64,000 bases of DNA from Streptomyces sp. cf386 (GCF_900103585.1 NZ_FNHV01000008.1:250850-314849), one strand, 5' to 3'; shown: positions 17,079-28,145, counted from the stretch's first letter. The notes: a model not told the origin generated them from the sequence alone. Numbers and translations are program-made.

Positions 17079-18550
17079 ACAAGCCCCTGCGCCGGATCGC
17101 CATCTTCTGCGGCCTCCTCGTCCTCACCCTGCTCATCCGGGACAACTGGCTCCAGTACGTCAAGGCCGACAGCCTCAAGGACGACCCCAAGAACCGCCGC
17201 GTCCTCATCGCCCGCTACGCCACACCCCGCGGCGACATCATCGTCGGCGGCAACCCGATCACCGGGCACACGGAGACCACCTCCGGCGACTTCAAGTTCA
17301 AGCGCACGTACAAGAACGGCGCGATGTGGGCGCCCGTCACCGGCTTCGTCTCGCAGGCCTACGGCGCCAACCAGCTGGAATCCATCAACGACGGCATCCT
17401 CAGCGGCACCGACGACCGGCTCTTCTTCCGCAACACCCTCGACATGATCACGGGCAAGGACAAGGAGGGCGGCAACGTCGTCACCACCCTCAACGCCGCC
17501 GCCCAGAAGGCCGCCTACGACGGCCTGAAGAAGCAGGGCGGCAAGGGCGCCGTCGCCGCCATCGAGCCCACCACCGGCAAGATCCTGGCGCTGGCCTCCT
17601 TCCCCTCGTACGACCCCTCGACGATCGCCGGCGGCAGCAAGTCCGACGAAGAGGCCTGGGCGAAGCTCCAGAAGAAGGTCAACCCCGACGACCCGATGCT
17701 CAACCGGGCCCTGCGCGAGGTCTACCCGCCCGGCTCGACCTTCAAGGTCGTCACCGCGGCCGCGGCCCTGGAGAACGGCCTCTACACGGAGGCGGACCAG
17801 AAGACCAAGACGCCGCTGCCGTGGACCATGCCGGGCACCACGACCGTGCTGAAGAACGAAGGCACCATCCCCTGCAAGAACGCCACCCTGCGGGTCGCGC
17901 TGCAGTGGTCCTGCAACACCGTCTTCGGCAAGGTCGGCTCCGACCTCGGCAACGAGAAGATGCTGGAAGAAGCCAAGAAGTTCGGCTTCACCGAGGAGCA
18001 GTTCACGCCGATCCGCACCAGCGCGTCGGTCTTCTCCGACGACATGAACCCCTCGCAGACCGCGCTGTCCTCCATCGGCCAGTTCAACACCGCCGCCACC
18101 CCGCTGCAGATGGCCATGGTCGCCTCGGCCGTCGCCAACGACGGCACGCTGATGAAGCCGTACATGGTCGACGAGGTCCAGACGCACAACCTCGACCCGC
18201 TCGAGAAGACCGACCCCGAGGAACTGAGCAAGCCGCTGTCCGCGGAGAACGCGCAGATCCTGCAGTCGATGATGGAGACCGTCGTCGAGGACGGCACCGG
18301 CAAGAACGCACAGATCGAAGGCGTCAAGGTGGGCGGCAAGACCGGTACCGCCCAGCACGGCGTGGACAACAGCGAGAACCCCTACGCGTGGTTCATCTCC
18401 TACGCCAAGGCCGAGGACGGCAGCTCGCCGGTCGCCGTCGCCGTCGTCATCGAGGACGAGAAGGCGATCCGCGACGACATCTCCGGTGGCGGTCTCGCGG
18501 CCCCCATCGCCAAGAGCGTCATGGAGGCGGTCATCAACAGCAAGAAGTGA
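17075..18550 (+). CDS. pbpA: PbpA: class B penicillin-binding protein (transpeptidase)
   Basis: A 491-residue monofunctional transpeptidase with an N-terminal membrane anchor (IAIFCGLLVLTLLI). The active-site motifs are STFK with Ser221, SCN at about 279-281 and KTGT at about 422. It crosslinks peptidoglycan with RodA, and translation is coupled to rodA. The mycobacterial order has pknA between pbpA and pknB; that gene is absent here. Confidence 0.93.
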   Translation: MNKPLRRIAIFCGLLVLTLLIRDNWLQYVKADSLKDDPKNRRVLIARYATPRGDIIVGGNPITGHTETTSGDFKFKRTYKNGAMWAPVTGFVSQAYGANQLESINDGILSGTDDRLFFRNTLDMITGKDKEGGNVVTTLNAAAQKAAYDGLKKQGGKGAVAAIEPTTGKILALASFPSYDPSTIAGGSKSDEEAWAKLQKKVNPDDPMLNRALREVYPPGSTFKVVTAAAALENGLYTEADQKTKTPLPWTMPGTTTVLKNEGTIPCKNATLRVALQWSCNTVFGKVGSDLGNEKMLEEAKKFGFTEEQFTPIRTSASVFSDDMNPSQTALSSIGQFNTAATPLQMAMVASAVANDGTLMKPYMVDEVQTHNLDPLEKTDPEELSKPLSAENAQILQSMMETVVEDGTGKNAQIEGVKVGGKTGTAQHGVDNSENPYAWFISYAKAEDGSSPVAVAVVIEDEKAIRDDISGGGLAAPIAKSVMEAVINSKK

Positions 18551-18719
18551 CCCCGCTCACGTCCCCTTCACATCGGTGCACGTTGCGATACCGGTCCTGT
18601 ATCGGGTTACGGGCTTGGCCAGGTCACACAAGATGAGCCGGGTACGGTATGCCCGGACGGCACACCGACGCACCCACAAGGGTGAGGTCGGGACCGACGG
18701 AGAGGGCTGGTAGGTAGCT

Positions 18720-20720
<2,001 letters not shown>

Positions 20721-20730
20721 CACCGCACGC

Positions 20731-20780
20731 ACATGACTGAGCCCCGGCGCCCGGAACAGGGCGCCGGGGCTCAGTCATGT
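20731..20780 (+). terminator. 22-bp perfect terminator stem after pknB
   Basis: Arms 20731-20752 and 20759-20780 pair over 22 bp without mismatch around loop GGAACA. There is no U tract, as is usual for Streptomyces terminators. It ends the fhaA-to-pknB operon. Confidence 0.85.
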
Positions 20781-20925
20781 CCGGCTGCCGTGACCGCGCA
20801 CAGCTATCGGACATTCATTCCTTCATCGATCGTGTCTTCTTTTTTCATGACTCGTTGATCGGTTGGGGCGGGGACTCAGAACTCCGCCCCGGCCATACGG
20901 CCACACCACGAGTGACGGCCAGAAC

Positions 20926-21952
20926 GTGATCAACGAATCGGCGCTACTGGAGTCGAAGACCCTGCGCGACAGCGTGCTGGAACGAACCGACGTGCTTGAC
21001 CGGGTGAAGGCGCTGTCGTTGCTGCCGGACGGGATGCATGTGACTACGGCGATGGTGGCGGCGTACTTCGGCGTCACTGTGGAGGCCATCCGAGCCCTCG
21101 TGCACGACCATCGAGCTGAGCTGGAGTCGAACGGGTATCGAGTTCTGACAGGCCCTGAACTGAGTGACTTCAAGCAACTCAGTGGCATCCAGTCACGCAC
21201 ACGATCCCTAGCGCTGTTCTCCCGCCGAGCCGTCCTCAACATCGCCATGCTCCTCCGAGACAGCGAAGTCGCACGTCAGGCGCGTGTGTACCTCCTCGAC
21301 ATGGAGTACCTGGCGCGCACACAGCCTGTGGAAAACCCGCCCGCCCCCACAGAGGTCAGCACGCTCGACGACCACATCGACCGGCGCATCACCCACATCC
21401 TCGGCAAGACCGTCGTCCCCATGTTCAACGCCCTGATCGCCACCGCCGGCGAACACCGCCACGAACTCATCGAACTCCGCGAGGACATCGAGAACGTCGA
21501 ACGCAAGCTGTGCTGGCACCACCGGCGCATCAGCACCCGGGAAGGAGAAGTGCCGACCGACAAGGTCAGGGCCTCCATCGCGGCCATGACGTGGCAGGCC
21601 TTCGAGCGCCACGTCGCCGACCTACTGCGCCGGGACGGCTGCACGGACGTAGTCCGTACGACAGGCCCGAAGCGACCGGGGCATCGACGTCACCGGACGC
21701 ACGGCCGACGGCCGCAGGGTGGCCGTCCAGTGCAAGAACCGGGCCGGCCGCAGCACGGTCCCCAGTGCGGACATGCAGAAGTTCGCCGGCGCCGCCCGAG
21801 CCCTCGACCAGGTCGACGTCGCCCTGTTCGTCGCCACGTGCAACTTCAGCCACGAAGCGCAGGCGATCGCCGACCTGACCGGCGTCATCACCGTCAACCG
21901 CGACGAACTGGAAGCGTGGAGCGCCGGAGTGCGGCTCAAGGCACTGCGCTAG
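20926..21952 (+). pseudogene. Mrr-type restriction endonuclease with antirepressor-like N-terminus, frameshifted
   Basis: The first frame, from GTG 20926, gives an N-terminal region with a helix-turn-helix-like VTTAMVAAYFGVTVEAIRALV and ALFSRRAVLNIAMLLRDSEVARQARVYLLDMEY, resembling phage antirepressor or ORF6N-type domains, then a coiled coil and the start of an Mrr_cat domain (MTWQAFERHVADLLRRDGC). Near 21672-21690 the homology moves to the next frame (RGIDVTGRTADGRRVAVQCKNRAG, with the Mrr GxD and QxK nuclease residues), which ends at 21952. Removing one C from the CGACCGGGGC stretch restores one frame. It is either a recent pseudogene or a sequencing error. Conserved neighbours on both sides show it is an insertion. 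Confidence 0.65.
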
Positions 21953-21966
21953 CACCACAGGCAAGG

Positions 21967-22003
21967 GGCCCGAAGCCGCAAAAGGAAGTTGCGGCTTCGG
22001 GCC
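21967..22003. terminator. 15-bp perfect hairpin between nuclease gene and sortase operon
   Basis: Arms 21967-21981 and 21989-22003 pair perfectly around AAGGAAG. A second, imperfect stem (about 22018-22047, TGACAG...CTGTCA) follows directly. Together they separate the convergent nuclease and sortase transcripts. Confidence 0.7.
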
Positions 22004-22043
22004 TCCGTCATGCTAAGTGACAGACCCCCTTCAAGAGGGCCTG

Positions 22044-22811
22044 TCAGCGCAGTTCCTCCGGCGGAGTCCGCTCCTCATCCACCTTCTCCACCCGCTCCAA
22101 CTCCCCCCACACGATGTACCGATACCGGCTCGTGTAAATCGGCGTGCAGGTAGTCAGCGTGATGTAGTGCCCCGCCTTCGTCTTGCCCGACTCCTTCGGG
22201 ATCGCGGAGAGGACCTTGACGTTGTACTTCGAGGTCTCGGGAAGGACGCCGTAGACCTTGTAGACGTACCACTTGTCCTTCGTCTCGAAGACGATCGGGT
22301 CGCCCTTCTTGATCTTGTGGATGTTGTGGAACTCGGCGCCATGACCGTCCCGATGCGCGGCGACGGAGAAGTTGCCCTTCTTGCCCGACGTCGGCAGGGT
22401 CGCCTTGACCGGGTCGGTGTAGTAGCCGGCGACGCCGTCGTTGAGGATCTTCGACGTCGTGCCCTTCTCGACCAGGATGTCGTCACCGCTCATCGAGGGC
22501 ACATGCAGGAAGCCGATGCCGTTCTTGGAGTCGAACTCGGCGGGACGGTCGGAGTCGTCGTCCTGGTGGGCCCAGATGTCGCGGACCTTGTCGGCCTGTT
22601 TGCTCGCCTCCCGGTCGGCGACGACGTTCGTCCACCACAGGGAGTAGACGACGAACAGGCCGAGCACCAGGCCCGCCGTGATGAGGAGTTCGCCGAAGAC
22701 GCTGACCGCCATCGCGATCCGGCCCATGCGGCGGCGTGGCCTGCGCGGGGACCCGGGCGCGGCGGTGCGCTCAGCGTGCTCGGTGTCGTCGGTGGTCGCT
22801 GCCACGTTCAT
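22044..22811 (-). CDS. Class E sortase (third of three)
   Basis: A 255-residue membrane transpeptidase. One N-terminal helix (about 32-58) is followed by the sortase barrel with catalytic His in AAHRDGHG, Cys in LTTCTP and Arg in RYRYIVWG. Class E sortases join LAxTG-type surface proteins to the cell wall in actinobacteria. Its ATG lies 6 bases after the previous stop, with AGGG overlapping that stop, so it is coupled to the upstream sortase. Confidence 0.9.
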   Translation of the reverse strand: MNVAATTDDTEHAERTAAPGSPRRPRRRMGRIAMAVSVFGELLITAGLVLGLFVVYSLWWTNVVADREASKQADKVRDIWAHQDDDSDRPAEFDSKNGIGFLHVPSMSGDDILVEKGTTSKILNDGVAGYYTDPVKATLPTSGKKGNFSVAAHRDGHGAEFHNIHKIKKGDPIVFETKDKWYVYKVYGVLPETSKYNVKVLSAIPKESGKTKAGHYITLTTCTPIYTSRYRYIVWGELERVEKVDEERTPPEELR

Positions 22812-22817
22812 CTGCCC

Positions 22818-24155
22818 TTAACTGACGAGCGCATCCGGCTTGCCCTTGCTGCGCGGCCGTTCCTCGACCATCTTGCCCCAGACGATCAACCGGTACTTGC
22901 TGGTGAACTCCGGCGTGCACGTGGTGAGTGTGATGTAGCGGCCCTGCTTGGTGAAACCCGCGTCCCGCGGAACCGGGTCCAGCACGCTCACATTGCTCGG
23001 CGACGTCACCGGCAGGATCGACGCCATCTTGTACACGTAGTACTTGTCCTGCGTCTCGACGACGATCGCGTCGCCCTGGGCGAGCCGGTTGATGTACCGG
23101 AACGGTTCACCGTGGGTGTTGCGATGGCCGGCCAGCCCGAAGTTGCCGGCCTTGTCCTCCGGCATCGCCGTCTTCAGCTTGCCCTCGCCGTAGTGACCGA
23201 CCATGCCCCGGTCGAGCACCTGCTTGTTGCTGACGCCCTCGGCGATCGGCACGACGACGTCCAGCTTCGGGATGTGCAGGATGGCGAAGCCCTGCCCAGG
23301 CTCGAAGCTTCCCGGCGCCCGTTTGCCGCTGGCCCAGTCGTCCTGGAGGCTGCTCGCCTCCTTGTCCGCCTGCGCATGCGCCCGGACGTTCGTCCACCAC
23401 AGCTGGTAGCTCACGAACAGCAGCATCAGCACACCGGTGGTGATGAACACCTCACCGATCGCCCGACTGGCGAGCACACCCGGACTGGGCCTGCGCGCCC
23501 GGGCCTGCCTGCGCGCCTCCACACGGGAGAGAGGAGCCCCCGAGGCCTCGGAACCGCTCTCAGCGGCCTCCGACGCCTGACGTGAGCCTCCATGACGCCC
23601 ATGACGCCGCTTGGCGGCCTTTCTGCGGGCCGCGCGGCCACCCGTTGGGGTTCCGGTGGCCGAAGTGACGGAAGAGGCGGCAGAAGCCGATATGGACTCG
23701 CCCGCGGACGGATCCGGTATCCGCAGCGCCACGGTCTCGTCGTCCGGCGGCGGTAGGTACGGCTCCGCGTACGGCTCTTCGGCCGCAGCGACCCTCTCCG
23801 CACCGAGGCCACCAGTGCCGTAACCCACGTGGTCGTAATCCTCGCGGTCGTAACCCTCGCGACCGTAATCCTCTCGGGCGAAATCCTCGCCGCCCTGGCC
23901 GTCGGTCCCGTAGCCCTCAGAGCCGTAGCGCTCGCTGCCGTAGCCGTCGGCACCACGCCCCTCGGCGCCGTATCCCTGCGCACCCTGCCCCTGAGCGACG
24001 TGGTCCTCCCCGCCGTACCACTCCCCGAGCGCACCGGACCCCTCGTACGGCTGCTGCCCGTACGAGGTGCCCTGGTCGCCGGCGTCACCGAAGGAGTCCG
24101 AGAAGGACTCCCCGTATGCGGCGCCGGACTCGCGCTCGGGGCGCAGCGCGGTCAC
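22818..24155 (-). CDS. Class E sortase with long Gly/Tyr-repeat cytoplasmic N-terminus
   Basis: 445 residues, about 200 more than usual. The N-terminal half is a low-complexity tract of short repeats such as YGSERYGSEGYGTDG and EDYGREGYDREDYD (coded at about 23,830-23,980), then a basic stretch, one membrane helix, and a sortase domain with His in AGHRNTHG, Cys in LTTCTP and Arg in KYRLIVWG. The GTG at 24155 overlaps the pabA stop (GTGA). The repeat tract probably faces the cytoplasm; its role is unknown. Confidence 0.85.
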   Translation of the reverse strand: MTALRPERESGAAYGESFSDSFGDAGDQGTSYGQQPYEGSGALGEWYGGEDHVAQGQGAQGYGAEGRGADGYGSERYGSEGYGTDGQGGEDFAREDYGREGYDREDYDHVGYGTGGLGAERVAAAEEPYAEPYLPPPDDETVALRIPDPSAGESISASAASSVTSATGTPTGGRAARRKAAKRRHGRHGGSRQASEAAESGSEASGAPLSRVEARRQARARRPSPGVLASRAIGEVFITTGVLMLLFVSYQLWWTNVRAHAQADKEASSLQDDWASGKRAPGSFEPGQGFAILHIPKLDVVVPIAEGVSNKQVLDRGMVGHYGEGKLKTAMPEDKAGNFGLAGHRNTHGEPFRYINRLAQGDAIVVETQDKYYVYKMASILPVTSPSNVSVLDPVPRDAGFTKQGRYITLTTCTPEFTSKYRLIVWGKMVEERPRSKGKPDALVS

Positions 24156-24790
24156 GCCGTGGCCCTGCCCACCACCGGGGCGAGCCCCGTCGACCTCGCC
24201 ACCGCACCCTGGTCGCCGCACTCCACCAGCCAGTTGGCGAGCATCCGATGACCGTGCTCGGTCAGCACCGACTCGGGGTGGAACTGCACGCCCTCGACCG
24301 GAAGTTCACGGTGCCGCAGGCCCATGATGATGCCGTCGTGCGTGCGCGCGGTCACCTCCAGCTCGGCCGGCACCGTCTCCGGCTCGGCGGCGAGGGAGTG
24401 ATAGCGGGTCGCCGTGAACGGCGTCGGCAGGCCCGCGAAAACGCCCTTGCCCTCGTGCTCGACCAGCGAGGTCTTGCCGTGCAGCAGCTCCGGCGCACGG
24501 TCCACGACACCGCCGTACGCCACCTGCATCGACTGCATACCGAGACAGACACCGAACACCGGCACCCCGGTCGAGGCACAGTGGCGCACCATCTCGATGC
24601 AGACCCCCGCCTCCTCCGGCGTCCCCGGACCCGGCGACAGCAGCACACCGTCGAAGCCGTCCTGGGCGTGCGCCGTCGACACCTCGTCGTTGCGCAGCAC
24701 CTCGCACTCGGCGCCCAGCTGGTACAGGTACTGCACCAGGTTGAAGACGAAGCTGTCGTAGTTGTCCACGACCAGAATGCGCGCGCTCAC
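24152..24790 (-). CDS. pabA: PabA/TrpG-type glutamine amidotransferase
   Basis: A 212-residue class I glutamine amidotransferase that supplies ammonia to aminodeoxychorismate or anthranilate synthase. The catalytic triad is visible: nucleophile Cys in GVCLGMQ, and His and Glu in QFHPESVLTEHG. ILVVDNYDSFVFNLVQYL is the standard N-terminus. Start GTG 24790 overlaps the small membrane protein stop and its own stop overlaps the sortase start. The chorismate-binding partner is not in the window. Confidence 0.9.
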   Translation of the reverse strand: MSARILVVDNYDSFVFNLVQYLYQLGAECEVLRNDEVSTAHAQDGFDGVLLSPGPGTPEEAGVCIEMVRHCASTGVPVFGVCLGMQSMQVAYGGVVDRAPELLHGKTSLVEHEGKGVFAGLPTPFTATRYHSLAAEPETVPAELEVTARTHDGIIMGLRHRELPVEGVQFHPESVLTEHGHRMLANWLVECGDQGAVARSTGLAPVVGRATA

Positions 24791-24948
24791 TGGTTGTCCA
24801 CCGTCACATCGTTGAAGGGCAGAAGCGGTTCGGCCCACGGGAAGACGTAGTTGAACAGGACGTAGACCACGGCCACGACCAGAGCGAGCGAGAGCAGCGC
24901 CCTCACCCACACGTTCCCCGGCAGATGCCGCCAGATCCAGCCGTACAT
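24787..24948 (-). CDS. 53-residue single-helix membrane protein
   Basis: One transmembrane helix (VRALLSLALVVAVVYVLFNYVF) is followed by a short polar tail. GGAAGGGAC precedes ATG 24948, and the stop overlaps the pabA GTG. I do not recognise a named family. The tight coupling between two sortase-linked genes suggests a real gene of the envelope cluster. Confidence 0.7.
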   Translation of the reverse strand: MYGWIWRHLPGNVWVRALLSLALVVAVVYVLFNYVFPWAEPLLPFNDVTVDNQ

Positions 24949-25001
24949 GCCGTCCCTTCCGTCGCACCACGGCACCAGACTCACGCCGTACAGCCAACAG
25001 A

Positions 25002-25709
25002 CTAACGGCGCAACGCTTCCGGTTTCCCGGCCTCCACAGGCTGCGTGGAGTCCAGATGGGCCCACACGATCAGCCGGTGACTGTGTCCCCACTCCGGATC
25101 ACACGTGGTCAGGGTCAGATAACGGCCCTCACGCGTGTACCCCGACTTACGGGGCACAGGGCCGATCACCTCAATGTCAGTGGGCAGGGTTTTGTAGGGG
25201 CCTTTGTCGATCCGATACGTGAACCAGGTAGTCCCGTCGGTCAGGACCACGGCATCGCCCGGGCGCAGCTTCGGGAAGTCCTTGAAGGGATCGCCATACG
25301 TCCGCCGGTGACCGGCCACCGAGAAGTTGCCCTTCTGCCCAAGCTGAGCGGTGCTCCCGTAATGGCCGAGGCCCTTCTTGAGGGTCCCGGTGGCGGTGCC
25401 TTCGAGCACCGGCTTGTTCCACGTGAAACCAAGACGCGGGATGTACATGATCGCGAAGGGCTCGTCCTCGGTGTACGGGGCCGGCTTCGACGGACCCGTG
25501 GTCGCGCCCGGACTCGCCGAACCGTCGGGCGCCGCAGCGGTCGACCGCACCGCCCCCCGCGCCCACTGCTCCTCCAGCCGATCGATCTGGTCGCCCATGA
25601 CGTTGTCGGCCTTCACGCCGGTCCAGAACAGGACATAGACGACGAAAAGGACGATCACGGTGCCGACGGTGATGCACAGTTCGCTGACGGTCCTGACGAC
25701 GACACGCAC
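25002..25709 (-). CDS. Class E sortase (first of three)
   Basis: A 235-residue sortase with an N-terminal helix (about 10-28) and the catalytic set His (AGHRRTYG), Cys (LTTCDP) and Arg (SHRLIVWA). Its start GTG 25709 lies 19 bases after the DUF881 stop. A parS-like 14-mer (25416-25429) lies inside the coding sequence and encodes FTWN. Confidence 0.9.
   Translation of the reverse strand: MRVVVRTVSELCITVGTVIVLFVVYVLFWTGVKADNVMGDQIDRLEEQWARGAVRSTAAAPDGSASPGATTGPSKPAPYTEDEPFAIMYIPRLGFTWNKPVLEGTATGTLKKGLGHYGSTAQLGQKGNFSVAGHRRTYGDPFKDFPKLRPGDAVVLTDGTTWFTYRIDKGPYKTLPTDIEVIGPVPRKSGYTREGRYLTLTTCDPEWGHSHRLIVWAHLDSTQPVEAGKPEALRR
25416..25429 (-). other. parS-like site inside a sortase gene
   Basis: Read on the minus strand the site is GTTTCACGTGGAAC, one base away from the consensus GTTTCACGTGAAAC. 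The identical variant recurs at 29855-29868, which supports it being a real ParB site. Confidence 0.5.
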
Positions 25710-25728
25710 CGGCCACTCCAGAGAGGGC

Positions 25729-26505
25729 TCACTCCACGGGCTTGGCGTACTGCAGATCCACTGTGCCCGAGTAACCCGGCAGAGTCACCGTCCCGTCCTC
25801 GGTGACTTTCCAGCCGAGGCCGTAGACATTGACGTACACCATGTAGTTCTGGATCGCCGGCGACGCCGTCAGCGCCTGCTGCAACTTCTCCGGATCACCG
25901 ACCGCCGTGATCTTGTACGGCGGCGAATAGACCCGACCCTGCAGAATCAGCGTGTTGCCCACGCACCGCACCGCACTGGTGGAGATCAACCGCTGGTCCA
26001 TGACCTTGATGCCCTTGGCACCGCCCTGCCACAGCGCGTTCACCACAGCCTGCAGATCCTGCTGGTGAATGACCAGGTAGTCGGGCTGCGGCTCCGGATA
26101 CCCGGGCAGCTTGGCAGTGGCATCCGGCGGCGCGTCGTTGAGCGTGACCGTGACCGCCTCGCCCGTCACCTTCTGCGTACCCGCGCCCCGCTCCAGCGCC
26201 GCCAGCTTGTCGTCCTCGGCCTTCGTGCTGCCGTCGTCCCGCTCCGCCAGCGCCTCCACGTCGTCCCGCAGAGCGGCGTTGGACTCATTGAGCCGCCCGT
26301 TCGCGTGGCTGCGCTCCTGGATGAGGTCCGAGAGCTTCAGCAACGAGGCGTCCGTGCGGATATTGGTGCCCTTGGCCGTGTTGAAACTCGTGAAGAAAAT
26401 CAGCCCCGCGAGAGCGAAGACGGCCGCGGTGAGCACCCGCACCGGCCGGAAGCGGCCACGGACAGGACTGGATTCCGTCCCGGGGGAGTCGGCAGAATTG
26501 CTCAA
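25729..26505 (-). CDS. DUF881 family membrane protein
   Basis: 258 residues: short cytoplasmic N-terminus, one membrane helix (about 24-43), a coiled coil (about 60-100), then the DUF881 domain (VTVTLNDAPPD, YLVIHQQDLQAVVNALWQGGAKGI). Start is TTG 26505 with GGAG and AAGGG upstream. DUF881 genes are regularly found beside crgA in actinobacteria; a division-related role is assumed but unproven. Confidence 0.85.
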   Translation of the reverse strand: MSNSADSPGTESSPVRGRFRPVRVLTAAVFALAGLIFFTSFNTAKGTNIRTDASLLKLSDLIQERSHANGRLNESNAALRDDVEALAERDDGSTKAEDDKLAALERGAGTQKVTGEAVTVTLNDAPPDATAKLPGYPEPQPDYLVIHQQDLQAVVNALWQGGAKGIKVMDQRLISTSAVRCVGNTLILQGRVYSPPYKITAVGDPEKLQQALTASPAIQNYMVYVNVYGLGWKVTEDGTVTLPGYSGTVDLQYAKPVE

Positions 26506-26647
26506 CGTACCCTTATCTCCTTCGGCGCCGCGGAAGCACTACGCTAACGGACGCCCGGGGGAGCAATCAGAGTCCCCTTGTACGCTGCCCCGGAGCCAGC
26601 CAAAGTTCCCTGCGCGGCCACGCAGCGCATCGACAGGAGAGACCCTC

Positions 26648-26902
26648 GTGCCGAAGTCACGTATCCGCAAGAAGGCCGACTACACGCCGCCGCCGTCGAA
26701 GCAGGCGACCTCCATCAAGCTGAACAGCCGCTCCTGGGTCGCGCCCGTGATGCTGGCCATGTTCGTCATCGGCCTGGCATGGATCGTCGTTTTCTACGTG
26801 ACCGACGGTTCGCTGCCCATCGACGCCCTCGGCAACTGGAACATCGTGGTGGGCTTCGGCTTCATCGCCGCCGGATTCGGCGTCTCCACGCAGTGGAAGT
26901 AG
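26648..26902 (+). CDS. crgA: CrgA septation inhibitor
   Basis: An 84-residue protein with two transmembrane helices (about 31-53 and 65-82) and the conserved PKSRIRKKADYTPPP N-terminus. CrgA coordinates growth and cytokinesis by acting on FtsZ-ring and septal enzymes in Streptomyces. GTG 26648 is preceded by GGAGAG. It is divergent from DUF881, with 142 bases between the starts. Confidence 0.93.
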   Translation: MPKSRIRKKADYTPPPSKQATSIKLNSRSWVAPVMLAMFVIGLAWIVVFYVTDGSLPIDALGNWNIVVGFGFIAAGFGVSTQWK

Positions 26903-27214
26903 CGGTCGAAGCCGCGGCCACCTCGCGGTGAACAGAGCTCTACCCAGGACTATCCGACGAGTTATCCACAGCCGTTGTCCACAGTGTTGAAAAGAAGGCC
27001 GTAAGAACGACGATCTGTGGATAACCCATCGAGTGTTGACGCCGGTGTGACGGAACTACTGGACAGCCGCAGTCGGCCGAAGAATTGTTCGCCCCCTGCC
27101 TGACCTGCGGAAATACGGGTCGATGGCAGGGGGCACAGTTGTTCCCGCACGGCGTGCACAAGATCCGCCACACACTGTGGACAACAGCGCCGCTCACGTG
27201 GATAAAGGCCTGGC
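26903..27214. other. DnaA-box cluster outside oriC
   Basis: Five DnaA boxes lie in 244 bases between crgA and the rhomboid gene: TTATCCACA 26962-26970 (+), TTGTCCACA 26975-26983 (+), TGTGGATAA 27016-27024 (-), TGTGGACAA 27176-27184 (-) and CGTGGATAA 27197-27205 (-). The first pair faces the other three. Both flanking genes converge here, so the boxes are not promoter elements. A titration or secondary regulatory site for DnaA is the likely role. Confidence 0.7.
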
Positions 27215-28102
27215 TCAGGTGAGCTGCAGCGTCCTGAGCACGGTCGTCAGGACGATCACGGCCAGGACCAGTGCGCAGGTGCCGTACTGGACGAGGGCGC
27301 GTCGCTGACGCGGGGCGTGGACCATGGCGTAGCCGATGACGACGCCGGCGACGAGGCCGCCGATGTGGGCCTGCCAGGAGATGTTGAATCCCGGGCTGAA
27401 GGTGAAGATGAGGTTGATCACCAGCAGCGCGATGATCGGCCGCATGTCGTAGTTGAGGCGGCGCATGAGGACCGCGGTGGCGCCGAAGAGGCCGAAGATG
27501 GCACCGGAGGCGCCGAGTGTGGCGGTGTTCGGGGCGGCCAGCAGGTAGGCCAGTGCGCTGCCGGCGAGGCCGGAGAGAAGGTAGAGCGTGAGGTAGCGGG
27601 CGCGGCCGAGGGCGGCTTCGAGGGGGCCGCCGAGCCACCACAGGCTGAGCATGTTGAAGGCGATGTGCCAGGGGGCCTCGTGGGTGAACATCGAGGTGAC
27701 GAGGCGGTACCACTCGCCTCCGGCGACGCCTTCGGTGGGGTTGAAGGGGGCGGGCGGCCAGGCGCCGAGGAGGTAGAGGTGGTCCAGGAGCGTCTCGCTG
27801 GTCTGGACGGCGATGAAGATCGCCAGGTTGATCCCGATGAGGATCTTGGTGAGCAGGCGGGGGTCGGCGGTGATGGTGCCGCCGGCGATGGTGCGGGGGC
27901 GGGCGGCGTCGGGGGCGTGTCCGGTGCCGGAGCCGTCGCGTACGCAGTTGGGGCATTGGAAGCCGACGGAGGCGCTGACCATGCACTCAGGGCAGATCGG
28001 GCGTTCGCAGCGGGTGCAGCTGATGCCGGTCTCGCGGTCCGGGTGTCGGTAGCAGACGGGCAGGCTCCGGGCGTCCTGTGAGCTGCCGGCCGGCTGGTCC
28101 AT
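27215..28102 (-). CDS. Rhomboid intramembrane serine protease with zinc-finger N-terminus
   Basis: 295 residues. A Cys/His cluster at the N-terminus (CYRHPDRETGISCTRCERPICPEC type) can bind zinc like a B-box; then comes a six-to-seven-helix rhomboid core with the catalytic Ser in GASGAIFG and His in QAHIGG, plus WR-type loop residues. It cleaves membrane-embedded substrates; targets are unknown. ATG 28102 has AGGGGACC upstream. Confidence 0.9.
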   Translation of the reverse strand: MDQPAGSSQDARSLPVCYRHPDRETGISCTRCERPICPECMVSASVGFQCPNCVRDGSGTGHAPDAARPRTIAGGTITADPRLLTKILIGINLAIFIAVQTSETLLDHLYLLGAWPPAPFNPTEGVAGGEWYRLVTSMFTHEAPWHIAFNMLSLWWLGGPLEAALGRARYLTLYLLSGLAGSALAYLLAAPNTATLGASGAIFGLFGATAVLMRRLNYDMRPIIALLVINLIFTFSPGFNISWQAHIGGLVAGVVIGYAMVHAPRQRRALVQYGTCALVLAVIVLTTVLRTLQLT

Positions 28103-28145
28103 GAGGTCCCCTAGGTCGTCGTGCGCGATGCATGTGGGCATGCGT

